DNA of 64,000 bases from Streptomyces sp. NBC_01451 (GCF_036227485.1 NZ_CP109479.1:2914001-2978000), one strand, 5' to 3'; numbered from the stretch's first letter, positions 25,944 through 35,861 are shown. Made by a program: numbers and translations. Notes: generated by a model not told the origin, from the sequence alone.

Positions 25944-26954
25944 ATGCGGCGCTACGGCAAGAACACCGACGAGGACGACATCCGCTCCCGCCCGAACCCC
26001 AAGGGCAACCGACCCCGTACGAACATCCGTCCGAAGCACGAGGACGCGGCCGACGGCATGGTCCTCACCGTCGACCGGGGCCGGCTGACCGTCCTGGTCG
26101 ACGACCGGATCGTCATGGCGATGAAGGCCCGTGAACTGGGCCGCAAGGCCGCGGTGGTCGGCGACCACGTGTCCGTCATCGGCGACCTCTCCGGCAAGAA
26201 GGACACTCTGGCCCGCATCGTCCGCATCGGGGCGCGTACCTCGCTGCTGCGCCGCACGGCGGACGACGACGACCCCTACGAGCGGGTGGTCGTGGCCAAC
26301 GCCGACCAACTGGCCATCGTGACGGCCCTGGCGGACCCCGAGCCCCGCCCGCGACTGATCGACCGCTGCCTGGTGGCGGCGTACGCCGGCGGCCTGACCC
26401 CGCTCCTGGTCCTGACCAAGTCGGACCTGGCCCCGCCCGACGAGCTCCTGGAGCTGTACGGCGCCCTGGACATCCCGTACGTCGTCACGAGCCGCCAGGA
26501 GCTGGAGAGCGGGGCCGCCGTGGCCCGTGTACGCGAGCAACTGGACGGCAAGATCACGGCGTTCGTCGGCCACTCGGGCGTCGGAAAGACGACCCTGGTC
26601 AACGCCCTGGTGTCGACCGACCGACGGCGCTCGACGGGAATCGTCAACGCGGTGACGGGCCGGGGCCGCCACACCACCACCTCCGCGCTGGCCCTCCCCC
26701 TCCCGGGCGACGCGGGCTGGGTGGTCGACACCCCGGGCGTACGTTCGTTCGGGCTGCACCATGTCGACCCGTCCCTCGTGATCCACGCCTTCCCCGACCT
26801 GGAACCGGGCACGGAGGGCTGCCCGCGCGCGTGCAGTCACGACGAGCCGGACTGCGCGCTGGACGAGTGGGTGGAGAAGGGGCACGCCGATCCGGCGCGG
26901 CTCTACTCCCTGCGCAGGCTGCTGTCGACGAGGGAGCGGACGGAAGGCGACTGA
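25944..26954 (+). CDS. rsgA: Ribosome small-subunit-dependent GTPase RsgA
   Basis: The 336-residue circularly permuted GTPase assists late 30S subunit maturation. The permuted motif order is visible: the G4 motif TKSDL comes before the P-loop GHSGVGKTTLVNAL, then DTPGVRSFG. A C-terminal zinc domain (CPRACSHDEPDCALDEWVEKG) is intact. An OB-fold lies at the N-terminus after a basic tail. It follows aroA closely and is probably co-transcribed, an order also found in mycobacteria. Confidence 0.93.
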   Translation: MRRYGKNTDEDDIRSRPNPKGNRPRTNIRPKHEDAADGMVLTVDRGRLTVLVDDRIVMAMKARELGRKAAVVGDHVSVIGDLSGKKDTLARIVRIGARTSLLRRTADDDDPYERVVVANADQLAIVTALADPEPRPRLIDRCLVAAYAGGLTPLLVLTKSDLAPPDELLELYGALDIPYVVTSRQELESGAAVARVREQLDGKITAFVGHSGVGKTTLVNALVSTDRRRSTGIVNAVTGRGRHTTTSALALPLPGDAGWVVDTPGVRSFGLHHVDPSLVIHAFPDLEPGTEGCPRACSHDEPDCALDEWVEKGHADPARLYSLRRLLSTRERTEGD

Positions 26955-27085
26955 CCTCCGCGTTGTTTGGCCGGGGCGGCGGCCGGTAAGTGCATAATCG
27001 CACCGAGCCGGATCCGAGCACGACGTAACAGGCGCATCCGGCACAGCAGACGAAGCAGTCGACGCGGTACACGGGAGGACAAGAC

Positions 27086-27409
27086 ATGGCGTGGCTGCTG
27101 GTCGTTGTGGCGGGACTCCTGGAAACCGGCTTCGCCGTCTGTCTGAAGCTCTCCCACGGCTTCACCCGTCTGTGGCCGACGGTCGCGTTCTGCATCTTCG
27201 CCCTCGGCAGCTTCGGTCTGCTGACCCTCTCCCTGAAGAAGCTCGACGTGGGCCCGGCGTACGCGGTGTGGACCGGCATCGGCGCGGCGGGCACCGCGAT
27301 CTACGGGATGATCTTCCTCGACGACCTGGTGTCCGTCCTGAAGATCGTCTCGATCAGCCTGGTGATCATCGGCGTGATCGGCCTCCAGCTGTCGGGCTCG
27401 TCGCACTAG
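27086..27409 (+). CDS. Small multidrug resistance (SMR) exporter, Gdx/SugE-like
   Basis: A 107-residue protein with four membrane helices. The conserved glutamate of helix 1 (VAGLLETGFAVCLK) and the signature GPAYAVWTGIGAAGTA are as in the Gdx (formerly SugE) branch, which exports guanidinium in exchange for protons. This suggests guanidinium or related cations, not a broad drug range. GGGAGGACAAG precedes the ATG. The convergent TetR-type gene ends 29 bases beyond its stop and may or may not control it. Confidence 0.87.
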   Translation: MAWLLVVVAGLLETGFAVCLKLSHGFTRLWPTVAFCIFALGSFGLLTLSLKKLDVGPAYAVWTGIGAAGTAIYGMIFLDDLVSVLKIVSISLVIIGVIGLQLSGSSH

Positions 27410-27429
27410 CCGTCCCCGCCGGGACGGCT
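27408..27429. terminator. Bidirectional hairpin between SMR and TetR genes
   Basis: Perfect 9-bp stem AGCCGTCCC/GGGACGGCT with a CGCC loop, overlapping the SMR stop codon. Confidence 0.65.
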
Positions 27430-27437
27430 CCGCGCAC

Positions 27438-28070
27438 TCAGTTCCACACAGCGGCCTTCGAGGGCCGCAACACACTCCCTACGAGGTCGGCGATGCCGCC
27501 CTCCCCCGGGGGCGCGGCGACACAGGACAGGGCGAGCCGGACGGCCAGTTCGCAGGTCCGGGACATCTCGGCCACGTCCGACTTGGCGGCGCCGGTGCCG
27601 GACAGCACGGTCACGGCACGGTCCCGGACGAGGGCCACGAAGTCGCCGGGCGAGGGCAGCGGCCCGTCGGCCCGCCGCTGCGCGGGCACCGCGGCGGAGG
27701 ACGGCACGGCGGACAGCGTCGGCGCGGGCAGCCGCTCGCTCCAGCAGCCGGTCAGCAGGGCCCGTACGAGGACGTTGTCGCGGGCGATCGACGCGGTCCA
27801 CTCGGCGGTGGCGGTGAGCCGGTCCCGCGCACCGGCACCGGGGTCGGCGGGCCCGGTCAGCGCCCGCTCGACGCCCGCGAGGTAGGCGTCGGCCTCTCTG
27901 CGCACCAGGGCCCTGGCGAGCCCCTCCTTGCTGCCGAACTCGTTGTACAGCGTCTGCCGGGACACTCCGGCCAGCGCCGCGACGTCGACCATTCGGACCG
28001 CGGACCACGGACGCCGCGCGAGCGCCGTGTAAGCGGCATCCAGCAAGGATTCCCGCGCTGCAGGCATCAT
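27438..28070 (-). CDS. TetR-family transcriptional regulator
   Basis: A 210-residue regulator. The N-terminal TetR helix-turn-helix is clear (VRMVDVAALAGVSRQTLYNEFGSKEGL, about residues 25-50). The C-terminal ligand domain is not recognisable by type. It is divergent from hisN and convergent with the SMR exporter gene. An inverted repeat TTGAC/GTCAA upstream may be its own operator. Confidence 0.88.
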   Translation of the reverse strand: MMPAARESLLDAAYTALARRPWSAVRMVDVAALAGVSRQTLYNEFGSKEGLARALVRREADAYLAGVERALTGPADPGAGARDRLTATAEWTASIARDNVLVRALLTGCWSERLPAPTLSAVPSSAAVPAQRRADGPLPSPGDFVALVRDRAVTVLSGTGAAKSDVAEMSRTCELAVRLALSCVAAPPGEGGIADLVGSVLRPSKAAVWN

Positions 28071-28106
28071 CCGCCTCCCAGGGGCGAGCGGCTCTGGGCC
28101 CCAGGT

Positions 28107-28131
28107 TTGACGCGCACGGAGTCACTGTCAA
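28107..28131 (-). promoter_or_regulatory. Inverted repeat TTGAC-N15-GTCAA upstream of the TetR gene
   Basis: TTGAC (28107-28111) and GTCAA (28127-28131) form an inverted repeat 37 bases before the TetR start. On the reverse strand TTGACA could serve as a -35 element, so bound repressor would cover its own promoter. This is a candidate only. Confidence 0.3.
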
Positions 28132-28275
28132 GGGTTCGCGACAGCACCGGGGAGCGCGTATCGACATTCGCGCCCCGTCCGGAGCCGGCGGCGTCGGAGG
28201 AGCCGGACAACCGTGGGGCATCGCACCCGCCGCCCCCTGTAGCCCGGCGGCAGCCGCGAAAGATACGGTTCGCCT

Positions 28276-29076
28276 ATGCCCGACTATCTCGATGACCTGC
28301 GCCTTGCCCACGTCCTCGCGGACGCTGCCGACGCCACGACGATGGCCCGGTTCAAGGCACTCGACCTCAAGGTCGAGACCAAGCCGGACATGACTCCGGT
28401 CAGCGAGGCGGACAAATCGGCCGAGGAACTGATGCGCGGCCAGTTGCAGCGGGCCCGTCCGCGCGACGCGATCATCGGCGAGGAGTACGGCACCGAGGGC
28501 ACCGGCCCGCGCCGCTGGGTGATCGACCCGATCGACGGCACCAAGAACTACGTCCGCGGGGTGCCCGTCTGGGCGACGCTGATCTCCCTGATGGAGGCGG
28601 GCGAGGGCGGCTTCCAGCCGGTGGTCGGCCTGGTCTCCGCTCCCGCTCTGGGCCGCCGCTGGTGGGCGGCGAAGGGCCACGGCGCGTTCACCGGCCGCAG
28701 CCTCTCCTCGTCGTCCCGGCTGCGCGTCTCGAACGTCTCGAAGATGACGGACGCGTCGTTCGCGTACTCGTCGCTCACCGGCTGGGAGGACCGCGGCGTG
28801 CTGGGCGGCTTCCTCGACCTGACCCGCGAGGTGTGGCGCACGCGCGCGTACGGCGACTTCTGGCCGTACATGATGGTCGCCGAGGGCTCGATCGACATCT
28901 GCGCGGAGCCGGAGCTGTCCCTGTGGGACATGGCGGCCAACGCGATCATCGTCACGGAGGCCGGCGGCACGTTCACCGGCCTCGACGGCCGCCCGGGCCC
29001 GCACAGCGGCGACGCGGCGGCGTCGAACGGCCACCTGCACGACGAGATGCTGGGGTACCTGAACCAGCGCTACTAG
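28276..29076 (+). CDS. hisN: Histidinol-phosphatase of the inositol monophosphatase family
   Basis: A 266-residue IMPase-fold phosphatase. Metal-binding motifs are present: GEEYGTEG, WVIDPIDGTKNYVRG and WDMAANAIIVTEAGG. In Streptomyces the enzyme at this position has been assigned to histidinol-phosphate dephosphorylation, the missing step of histidine synthesis in actinobacteria. The family also includes inositol phosphatases, so the specificity is inferred from context and remembered similarity. The gene stands alone, divergent from the TetR regulator. Confidence 0.87.
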   Translation: MPDYLDDLRLAHVLADAADATTMARFKALDLKVETKPDMTPVSEADKSAEELMRGQLQRARPRDAIIGEEYGTEGTGPRRWVIDPIDGTKNYVRGVPVWATLISLMEAGEGGFQPVVGLVSAPALGRRWWAAKGHGAFTGRSLSSSSRLRVSNVSKMTDASFAYSSLTGWEDRGVLGGFLDLTREVWRTRAYGDFWPYMMVAEGSIDICAEPELSLWDMAANAIIVTEAGGTFTGLDGRPGPHSGDAAASNGHLHDEMLGYLNQRY

Positions 29077-29238
29077 ATCCCGGCCCTGTTCCCCGCACGC
29101 CCTGTAACAGCCGCACACGCCCTCTTGTTGACCGTCTCTTTAACTGCCACTCTGAAGCTCCCCCCACTTGTGAACTTGTGAAACGCCGAACAAGGCGGTG
29201 AACAGGGGCGGGAACTCTCTAGGAGGTGGCTCCACCCC

Positions 29239-29631
29239 ATGCTCGTACGTGACGCCATGAGCACCGTGGTCCTCACCATCGGTCCCGATCACACACTCCG
29301 CCAGGCAGCCGCGCTGATGGCCGCCCGGCGTATCGGCGCGGCGGTGGTCCTCGACCCCGACGCCGGCGCCATCGGCATCCTCACCGAACGCGACATCCTC
29401 AACTCCGTCGGCCTCGGCCAGAGCCCCGACATGGAACGCGCCCACGCCCACACCACCAACGACGTCGTCTTCGCCACACCCTTCTGGACCCTGGAGGAGG
29501 CCGCACAGGCGATGGCCCACGGCGGCTTCCGCCATCTCATCGTCCTCGACGGCGGCGAGCCCACGGGCATCGTCTCGGTCCGCGACATAATCCGCTGCTG
29601 GGCCCCGGTGCGACAGCACGCGCCCGCCTGA
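29239..29631 (+). CDS. Two-CBS-domain protein
   Basis: A 130-residue protein made only of a CBS pair: repeat 1 begins LVRDAMSTVVLTIGPDHTLRQAA and ends GAIGILTERDIL; repeat 2 runs from TTNDVVFATPFWTLEEAAQAM to PTGIVSVRDIIR. Such stand-alone pairs sense adenine nucleotides or similar ligands, here with an unknown target. AGGAGG lies 12 bases before the ATG. A 16-bp hairpin follows the stop. Confidence 0.87.
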   Translation: MLVRDAMSTVVLTIGPDHTLRQAAALMAARRIGAAVVLDPDAGAIGILTERDILNSVGLGQSPDMERAHAHTTNDVVFATPFWTLEEAAQAMAHGGFRHLIVLDGGEPTGIVSVRDIIRCWAPVRQHAPA

Positions 29632-29643
29632 ACGAAGAACGCA

Positions 29644-29681
29644 CCGAGGGCCGGAGTCCTGTATCGGACTCCGGCCCTCGG
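29644..29681. terminator. Bidirectional hairpin between the CBS gene and tRNA-fMet
   Basis: Perfect 16-bp stem (29644-29659 with 29666-29681) around TGTATC, 12 bases after the CBS stop and 7 bases beyond the 3' end of the reverse-strand tRNA. Confidence 0.82.
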
Positions 29682-29688
29682 CCTCAAG

Positions 29689-29762
29689 TAGCGGGGACAG
29701 GATTTGAACCTGCGACCTCTGGGTTATGAGCCCAGCGAGCTACCGAGCTGCTCCACCCCGCG
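29689..29762 (-). tRNA. Initiator tRNA-fMet (CAT), copy 1
   Basis: A 74-base tRNA with anticodon CAT in the loop CTCATAA. The anticodon stem has the three consecutive G-C pairs (GGG/CCC) typical of initiator tRNA, and the first base pair is unpaired (C1 with T72). The CCA end is not encoded. It is identical to the copy at 31998-32071 and has the same orientation. Confidence 0.93.
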
Positions 29763-29835
29763 TCGGTAAACACAACGTTACGTCAGCCCCACCTGCGAAG
29801 GCAAATCACTGGACCACCAGCAGCCAGGCCGGGTC

Positions 29836-29975
29836 ATTCCAGCCCGTCCGGCGCTTGAGGACAAGGCCCCTTCAGGGCCGAAGCGGGGGTCTGGGGCGGC
29901 AGCCCCCAGCAACAGGACGGGACGGGTAGCGGCGGCGGGGGCGGGGGCGAAAAGCCAATGCCCACCCCCACCCAC
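29836..29975 (+). repeat. Streptomyces intergenic repeat (family 2), copy 1
   Basis: Starts CCAGCCCGTCCGGCGCTTGA, includes the stem GGGGGTCTGGGG...CAGCCCCCAG and ends in a GGCGGCGGGGGCG run. It abuts the 3' end of the Sel1-repeat gene. A second copy of the same design lies at 37885-38010, also next to a gene end. Confidence 0.7.
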
Positions 29976-29982
29976 CGCACCG

Positions 29983-31791
29983 TCAGGCGGAAAGCTCCTC
30001 CCGCAACGCGTCCCGCAACCGAGCCGCCCGCTCGGCGACCTCCCCCGGCCCCAAGGACACCGCCAGATCGGCCCACCGCTGCCCCTCCGCCAGTTCCCCC
30101 CGCCGCGCATACACCAGCGCCAGCCGCAACGCGGCCCGCCCGTGCCCCGCCTCGGCCGCCCTGGCCCACCACACCGCGGCCTCGGGCTCACTCCCCTCGC
30201 GGGCCAGCAACAGCCCCAGATTGAACGCCCCGTTACGAGACCCCGCCTCGGCCGCGGCCCGGTACCACCGAGCCGCCTCCACCACGTCCCCACGAGCCGA
30301 CGCCAGCATCCCCACCCGCACCTGCGCCCGCCGATGCCCCTGGGAAGCCGCCCGCTCGTACCACTCCTCGCACTCCGTCTTCTCGTGCGCGATCTCACCG
30401 AGCTCATGCGCGGGCGCCTGCGGACGCCGCGCGTCGAGCACCGAGGCCAGCCGATACGCGGCCTCGGGGCTGCCCCCGCCCGCCGCGCACCGCAGATACC
30501 GCTCGGCCTCCCGCTCGTCGCCCTCCCGCAGCCGGGCGATCCCGACCTGAAGCGCCGCCTCGGTGTGACCGGCGCCGGCGGCACGCTCGTACCACCGCAG
30601 CGCGGCCACGTCCTCGCCGCGCCCGGCATACAGAATCCCGAGGTTGAAGGCGGCGTCGACACTGCCCGCCTCGGCGGCCTTGGAGAACCACGGCTCGGCC
30701 CCGGACGCGTCCCCGCCCTGCAACAGCAGAATGGCGAGCGCGTTCGCGGCCTCGCGGTGCCCGGCGTACGCGGCCCGCCGGTACCACTGCTCGGCCTGCG
30801 CGGTACGCGACTGCTCGGCGCAGAGCAGACCGAGGTTGTACGCGCCGTTCACGTCCCCGGCGTCCATGGCCGCCCGGTACCAGCGCTCGGCGGTCTGGGT
30901 CTCACCGCGCTCGGCGTGCAGCGCGCCCAGCGCGTTGGCCGCGTTGCCGTCCCCGTCCTGGGCAGCGCGCAGCCACCACACGGCGGCACTCTCGGCGTCC
31001 CCCGCGTCGCGCAGCAGGAACCCGAGCGCACACGCTGCCCGCGCCTCACCGTCCTTGGCGGACGTCAGATACCAGCGCCCGGCCTCCTTGAGCTCACCGC
31101 GCCGCTCCAGAATCGCCCCGAGATGCAGGGCGGCCCGCTGATGCCCCCGGGCGGCGGCCTGCCGGTACCACTGCTCGACCTCCCCGCCACCAGCGTCACC
31201 CGCACGGTCCTCGGCGCCCGCGCTCTCCGCGTGCTCCGCGGCCTTGCGGTCGAGCGCGCGGGCGAGCCGGTACGCGGCCTCCCGGTGTCCCCGCTCGGCG
31301 GCGACCCGCATCCACTGCTCCGTGGCCGTGTCCCCGCGGTGCTCCAGCAGATCGGCGAGGGCGTACGCGCCCAGCACGTGCCCCTGCTCTGCGGACTGAC
31401 GCAGCCAGTACTCGGCGGCCGGCTCGTCGCCGCGCTCGCGGTGGTGGCGGCCGAGTGCGTGCGCGGCGGGGGCGGAGCCGGCGACGGCGGCGATCCGCCA
31501 CCAGCCGGCGGCGTCGTCGGCGTACCCGCGCTGGTGGAGGAGGACGCCGAGGTTGTTCGCCGCGGCGCGGTCGCCTGCGGCGGTGGCGGCACGCAGCTGA
31601 GGCTCGGCTCCGTCGAGATCACCGCGGCGCAGCAGCATGGCTCCGAGGACACTCATCGCCTCGACGTCACCGGCCTCGGCCGCGAGCCGCCTGCGTGCCT
31701 CTTCTACCGCCTCGCCGGTTTCGTCCCGGTCGGAAGGCTGCACAAATCGCCCTGTCTCCAACAGAGTTGCCTTGTCCCCCATAACGTCCAT
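29983..31791 (-). CDS. Sel1/TPR-repeat protein
   Basis: A 602-residue protein built almost wholly of about fifteen ~35-residue Sel1-like repeats (pattern A-x-x-LG-x-L-x-x-x-RG-[DE]-x-x-x-A-x-x-W-[YW]-x-x-A-A-x-x-G). Such repeats form a superhelical scaffold for protein-protein contact. There is no signal peptide or membrane helix. Two starts are possible: ATG at 31791 (GGTGG upstream) or ATG at 31782 (MGDKATLLETGRF). It lies between two identical initiator tRNA genes on the same strand. Partner and function unknown. Confidence 0.82.
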   Translation of the reverse strand: MDVMGDKATLLETGRFVQPSDRDETGEAVEEARRRLAAEAGDVEAMSVLGAMLLRRGDLDGAEPQLRAATAAGDRAAANNLGVLLHQRGYADDAAGWWRIAAVAGSAPAAHALGRHHRERGDEPAAEYWLRQSAEQGHVLGAYALADLLEHRGDTATEQWMRVAAERGHREAAYRLARALDRKAAEHAESAGAEDRAGDAGGGEVEQWYRQAAARGHQRAALHLGAILERRGELKEAGRWYLTSAKDGEARAACALGFLLRDAGDAESAAVWWLRAAQDGDGNAANALGALHAERGETQTAERWYRAAMDAGDVNGAYNLGLLCAEQSRTAQAEQWYRRAAYAGHREAANALAILLLQGGDASGAEPWFSKAAEAGSVDAAFNLGILYAGRGEDVAALRWYERAAGAGHTEAALQVGIARLREGDEREAERYLRCAAGGGSPEAAYRLASVLDARRPQAPAHELGEIAHEKTECEEWYERAASQGHRRAQVRVGMLASARGDVVEAARWYRAAAEAGSRNGAFNLGLLLAREGSEPEAAVWWARAAEAGHGRAALRLALVYARRGELAEGQRWADLAVSLGPGEVAERAARLRDALREELSA

Positions 31792-31955
31792 CGTCGCACC
31801 ACCTGCAACCTGGGTACACCTGGTATACCGCAGCCAGTGAGGTCTCTACAGCGTTTTGTCGACATGCCCACAGAGAGACAAGTGAAACACAATTACCCTC
31901 AACTGCCCCGGGAAGGCGCGACCTTCACCAGGTCGGCACATGCGTTCGCACAACG

Positions 31956-31990
31956 CGAAGGCCCGGATCCTTGGAGGATCCGGGCCTTCG
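31956..31990 (-). terminator. Hairpin terminator after tRNA-fMet copy 2
   Basis: Perfect 15-bp stem CGAAGGCCCGGATCC/GGATCCGGGCCTTCG with a TTGGA loop, 7 bases downstream of the reverse-strand tRNA. Confidence 0.82.
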
Positions 31991-31997
31991 CGATCAG

Positions 31998-32071
31998 TAG
32001 CGGGGACAGGATTTGAACCTGCGACCTCTGGGTTATGAGCCCAGCGAGCTACCGAGCTGCTCCACCCCGCG
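31998..32071 (-). tRNA. Initiator tRNA-fMet (CAT), copy 2
   Basis: Identical over all 74 bases to the gene at 29689-29762: anticodon CAT, GGG/CCC anticodon stem, unpaired C1. Same orientation; CCA not encoded. Confidence 0.93.
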
Positions 32072-32142
32072 CCGTTGTGTTGCAACCGTACCACGGCGCG
32101 GGAGGAGCGGGAGCCGCAGCCTCAGCAGGCCTCCGACCAGCG

Positions 32143-35121
32143 CTAACTACTGGTGGAAGTACTGCTGGGACTGCTACTTGGACTGCTGCTCGGACTACCG
32201 CTGGGGCTGGGGCTCGCACCGGCGGAGGAACCGCTGCCGGTCTTCTTGTCGGCCGCGGCCTGTGCGTCCTCGGCCCGCTTGAGCGCGGCCTCAAGATCCG
32301 CCTGCGCCTTGCCGTACGCCTCCCAGTCGCCCTTCTTGAGAGCGGCCTGGCCGTCGTCGAAGGCCTTCTGGGCATCGTCGAGGGCCTGTTGGACCGTCGG
32401 GTTGTCGGACGTCGGCGGCGGCGTTGTCGTACCACCGCCGTCGTCAGGCGGCTCGGTGGTCGTGCCCTCCGCCCCGAAGACCTTGTCGAGCGCGGCGTCG
32501 AGTGTGTCCTCGAAGGCGGTCTGGCCGTCGTAGGTCACCAACACCTTCCGCAACAGCGGGTACTTGAGTCCGCTGCCTCGTACGTAGACGGGTTCCACGT
32601 ACAGCAGTCCGCCGTCGAGCGGCACGGTGAGCAGGTTGCCGTACTCGATCTCCGAGTCCCCGCCTCTCAGCAGCCTGATGGTCTCGGCGATGTCCTGTTC
32701 GGAGTTGAACTGGCTCTGGACCTGTTTGGGTCCGCTGACGGTTCCGCTCGTCGGCAGTTTCAGGATTCTGATCTTGCCGTAATCGCTCGTCCCCGCCTCG
32801 GCGTTGACGGACATGAAGGCACTCAGGTTGTCCCGGCCGTTCGGCGTGAACGTCGTCGTCAGGGAGAACGCCTGTGCCTGCTGGTCCGGCATCTTCATGC
32901 TCAGGTAGTACGGCGGCACCGCGTCGCCCGACTTGTTGCTCGGGTCGTCCGGCACCTGCCACACCTCGGAGCCGCTGAGGAACGTCTCCGCGTCCGCCAC
33001 GTGGTAGCGGGTCAGCAGCTCGCGCTGGACCTTGAACAGGTCCTGCGGGTACCGGAGATGGGCCATCAGAGAGGCCGAGATGTCGCTCTTCGGCTCGACC
33101 GTGTCCGGGAAGGCCTTCATCCAGGTCTTCAGGACGGGGTCCTTGGTGTCCCACTGGTAGAGCTTGACCTCGCCGGTGTACGCGTCGACGGTCGCCTTCA
33201 CCGAGTTGCGGATGTAGTTGACCTGGTTCTGCTGGGCCACCACCGCACGCTGGTTGTTGCCGGCGGTGAGCGAGTCGGCCGTCGTGTCGCCCAGGGTGGT
33301 GCGAGAGGCGTACGGATAGCCGTTCGTCGTCGTGTAGGCGTCGACGATCCACTGGATCTCACCGTCGATGACGGCCGGGTAGGCGTCACCGTCGATGGTC
33401 AGCCAGGGCGCCACCGCCTCCACGCGCTCCTTGGGCGTGCGGTTGTACAGAACCCGCGAGCCCTCGCCGATGGCACCGGAGTAGAGGATCTGCGGCTCAC
33501 CGAACGCGACGGCGTACGCGGCACGGTTTATCGGGTTGGAGAGGCTGACACCGCTCTTCCCCCGGTAGCTGGTGGTCTTCTCACCGTTGTCGTCGGAGTA
33601 GTCGATCTCCTTCTGCGGGCCGCCGACGATCGAGTACTGGCTGGTCTTCTCGCCGTAGTAGATCCGCTGCTGGTACGTCCCGAGGTCACCCGTGGACGGC
33701 AGGTCGGACTCGGTGAAGACCGGGCGTCCCTGGGCGTCCCCCGTGGTGCCCTTGGCCGCGACCACGCCGAACCCGTGCGTGTAGCGGAAGTGGTCGTTGA
33801 TCCAGTTGTTCTTCGGAATGCCGTTGAGGTTCAGCTCGCGCAGACCGATGACCGTGTCCTGGTCCTTGCCGTCCTTGCTGTACCGGTCGACGTCCAGGTT
33901 GGTCGGGAACGCGTAGTAGTTCCTGATCTGCTGGAGCTGCTGGAACGTCGGCGACACGATGTTCGGGTCCACGATGCGGATGCTCGCCGTGGCGTCGACG
34001 TCGTCGCGCAGCTTGGTCTTGTCCTCGGTGTCACTGCGCCCGGCGTACTCGCTGACCTTGGCGCCGTCGATGCCGTACGCCTCGCGCGTCGCCTTCAGGT
34101 TCTTCTCGACGTACGGGGCTTCCTTCGCCTGCTCGTTCGGCTGGACCTGGAACTTCTGCACGATCGCCGGGTACAGCCCGCCGATGAGGATGGCCGAGAG
34201 GACCATCAGTCCGAAGCCGATGACGGGCAGCTGCCAGGTGCGCCGCCACAGGGTCGCGAAGAACAGCAGCGAGCAGATGATGGCGATGCAGAACAGGATC
34301 GTCTTGGCCGGCAGGTAGGCGTTGGCGTCGACGTACCGCAGACCCGTCCAGTTGCCGGTCGCCTTGAAGTCGCTCGACTTCACCGCGAGGCCGTACCGGT
34401 CGAGCCAGTACGCGACCGCCTTGAGGGCGACGAAGATGCCCAGCAGCACGGACAGATGGCCGGTCGCCGCGGCCGTCGCGCGCGCGCCCGGGCTGGTGAT
34501 GCGCAGTCCGCCGTACAGATAGTGGGTGAGGGCGGCGGCGATCAGGGAGAGGATCGCGGCTGCGAAGCCGAAGCCCATCAGGAAGCGGTACCAGGGCAGG
34601 TCGAAGGCGTAGAAGGACACGTCAAGACCGAACTGGGGGTCCTTCTGTCCGAAGGACACTCCGTTGACCCACATCAGCCAGGTCCGCCACTGCCCGGACG
34701 CCGACGCGCCCGCGATGAGGCCGACCAGGGCCGTGATACCGAGCAGCAGCCACTTCTTGTACGGGGCGATGCCCATGCGGTACCGGTCGAGGCTCTGCTG
34801 CTCCATCGACATGGCGCTCAGTGGCGGGCGCAGCCGGTGCGCCAGCCAGATGTTCACCCCCACCGCGGTCGCCATCAGCAGACCGAAGACGAAGAAGAGA
34901 CCGATCTTGGTCCACAGAGTGGTCGTGAAGACCGATGAGTAGTTGACCGAGCGGTACCAGAGCCAGTCCGTCCAGAAGCCCGCGAACATGATGAACGCCA
35001 TGCCGAGAACGGCAAGGACACCCATTGTCATGAGCAGGGTCCGGACGCGCCGGGACGGGCGGCCCACTCTGATCCGTGGCCCCTGCGGGCCTCCGCCGCG
35101 GTCCGGCATCTGGAAAGCCAA
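32143..35121 (-). CDS. UPF0182-family large membrane protein
   Basis: A 992-residue protein. The first ~330 residues hold seven membrane helices (beginning [21 protein letters not shown]), followed by a large extracytoplasmic domain and an Ala/Glu coiled region. The tail is Ser/Pro-rich ([13 protein letters not shown]). This is the UPF0182 (COG1615) family, universal in actinobacteria but of unknown function. The TTG at 35121 is taken as start: GAGG lies 8 bases upstream and [11 protein letters not shown] aligns with the family N-terminus I recall. An ATG at 35109 or 35163 is possible. It is divergent from the PPA1309-type gene. Confidence 0.88.
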   Translation of the reverse strand: MAFQMPDRGGGPQGPRIRVGRPSRRVRTLLMTMGVLAVLGMAFIMFAGFWTDWLWYRSVNYSSVFTTTLWTKIGLFFVFGLLMATAVGVNIWLAHRLRPPLSAMSMEQQSLDRYRMGIAPYKKWLLLGITALVGLIAGASASGQWRTWLMWVNGVSFGQKDPQFGLDVSFYAFDLPWYRFLMGFGFAAAILSLIAAALTHYLYGGLRITSPGARATAAATGHLSVLLGIFVALKAVAYWLDRYGLAVKSSDFKATGNWTGLRYVDANAYLPAKTILFCIAIICSLLFFATLWRRTWQLPVIGFGLMVLSAILIGGLYPAIVQKFQVQPNEQAKEAPYVEKNLKATREAYGIDGAKVSEYAGRSDTEDKTKLRDDVDATASIRIVDPNIVSPTFQQLQQIRNYYAFPTNLDVDRYSKDGKDQDTVIGLRELNLNGIPKNNWINDHFRYTHGFGVVAAKGTTGDAQGRPVFTESDLPSTGDLGTYQQRIYYGEKTSQYSIVGGPQKEIDYSDDNGEKTTSYRGKSGVSLSNPINRAAYAVAFGEPQILYSGAIGEGSRVLYNRTPKERVEAVAPWLTIDGDAYPAVIDGEIQWIVDAYTTTNGYPYASRTTLGDTTADSLTAGNNQRAVVAQQNQVNYIRNSVKATVDAYTGEVKLYQWDTKDPVLKTWMKAFPDTVEPKSDISASLMAHLRYPQDLFKVQRELLTRYHVADAETFLSGSEVWQVPDDPSNKSGDAVPPYYLSMKMPDQQAQAFSLTTTFTPNGRDNLSAFMSVNAEAGTSDYGKIRILKLPTSGTVSGPKQVQSQFNSEQDIAETIRLLRGGDSEIEYGNLLTVPLDGGLLYVEPVYVRGSGLKYPLLRKVLVTYDGQTAFEDTLDAALDKVFGAEGTTTEPPDDGGGTTTPPPTSDNPTVQQALDDAQKAFDDGQAALKKGDWEAYGKAQADLEAALKRAEDAQAAADKKTGSGSSAGASPSPSGSPSSSPSSSPSSTSTSS

Positions 35122-35267
35122 GGTTGGCACCTCACAAGTCGCTGTCGGTCCGTCAGGCCCCATGATCGCGGACCATCCGTCAGGGCCCGTGATCGCAGGG
35201 GCCTCACCTATGCAACTTACTCACGCTTTACTCGGTTCCCGCTTCGGGCCATGAACGAGGCAGGATT

Positions 35268-35819
35268 GTGACCATGTCCAACACTCCCATGGCGGCGAAC
35301 CCGCTCACCCGGGCCGTACTCGAGATCGACGAGTACGCCTCCGGCCTCGGCTGGGACCAGCCGGCCCGCCTCTTCGCTCTCGTCGACACCGCCCGCCTGC
35401 GGGTCCAGGAACCCGCTCTCGCAGCCCAGCTCGGCCTGGCGGACGAGCAGGCGACCACCACCGGTCTCACCCCGATCGAGCAGGACGAGATCCCGGCGGG
35501 CAAGCCGCTGGACGAGTTCCTCGCCACCATCGCCTGGCCGGACGCTGTGGTCGGCTGCGCCCTCACCGTCGAGCGCCTGATGCTCCCGCCGTCCGCGGAG
35601 GCGTCGGTTCCGTCAGGACTGAGCGAGAAGAAGCTGGCGGCCTGGGTCGCCGCGCACCCGGACCGCCAGGAGGTCCGGATGACGGTCGCGGTCCTGCGCG
35701 ACGGCACACGGGACTCGGCGGTGCGCCTGCGCGAGAAGGACGCGGCCACAGAGGTGCTGACGGGCTCGGGCCTGGTACCGGGCCTGGCGGAAGCGCTGTC
35801 GGCGACGTTCGCGGACTAA
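35268..35819 (+). CDS. PPA1309-family protein
   Basis: A 183-residue soluble protein of the actinobacterial PPA1309 family (NPLTRAVLEIDEYASGLGWDQPARLFALVDT; LTVERLMLPP). No catalytic motif is visible and no function is known. The GTG at 35268 has GAGG 7 bases upstream; an ATG two codons later is the alternative. It is divergent from the UPF0182 gene, an arrangement common in actinobacteria, which hints at a shared role. Confidence 0.83.
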   Translation: MTMSNTPMAANPLTRAVLEIDEYASGLGWDQPARLFALVDTARLRVQEPALAAQLGLADEQATTTGLTPIEQDEIPAGKPLDEFLATIAWPDAVVGCALTVERLMLPPSAEASVPSGLSEKKLAAWVAAHPDRQEVRMTVAVLRDGTRDSAVRLREKDAATEVLTGSGLVPGLAEALSATFAD

Positions 35820-35838
35820 CGGGGGAACAAGGTGCGGG

Positions 35839-35861
35839 TGAGCGGTCCGACGGACCGCTCA
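35839..35861. terminator. Bidirectional hairpin between PPA1309 and PDZ/Lon genes
   Basis: Perfect 10-bp stem TGAGCGGTCC/GGACCGCTCA with a GAC loop between two convergent stops. Confidence 0.75.

Noticed and set aside
27040..27095. Resemblance to a guanidine-III riboswitch before the SMR exporter (GACGA, GTACACGGG, AGGACAAGAC)
   Set aside because: Short pieces match and the gene type fits, but the pseudoknot pairing that defines the class does not form: the segment complementary to the ATGGCG end is missing. A covariance-model scan would settle it.
29689..32071. Duplicated tRNA genes as attachment sites of an integrated element
   Set aside because: The 2.3 kb between them holds only a Sel1-repeat gene and a typical intergenic repeat; there is no integrase, excisionase or replication gene, and the tRNAs are complete.
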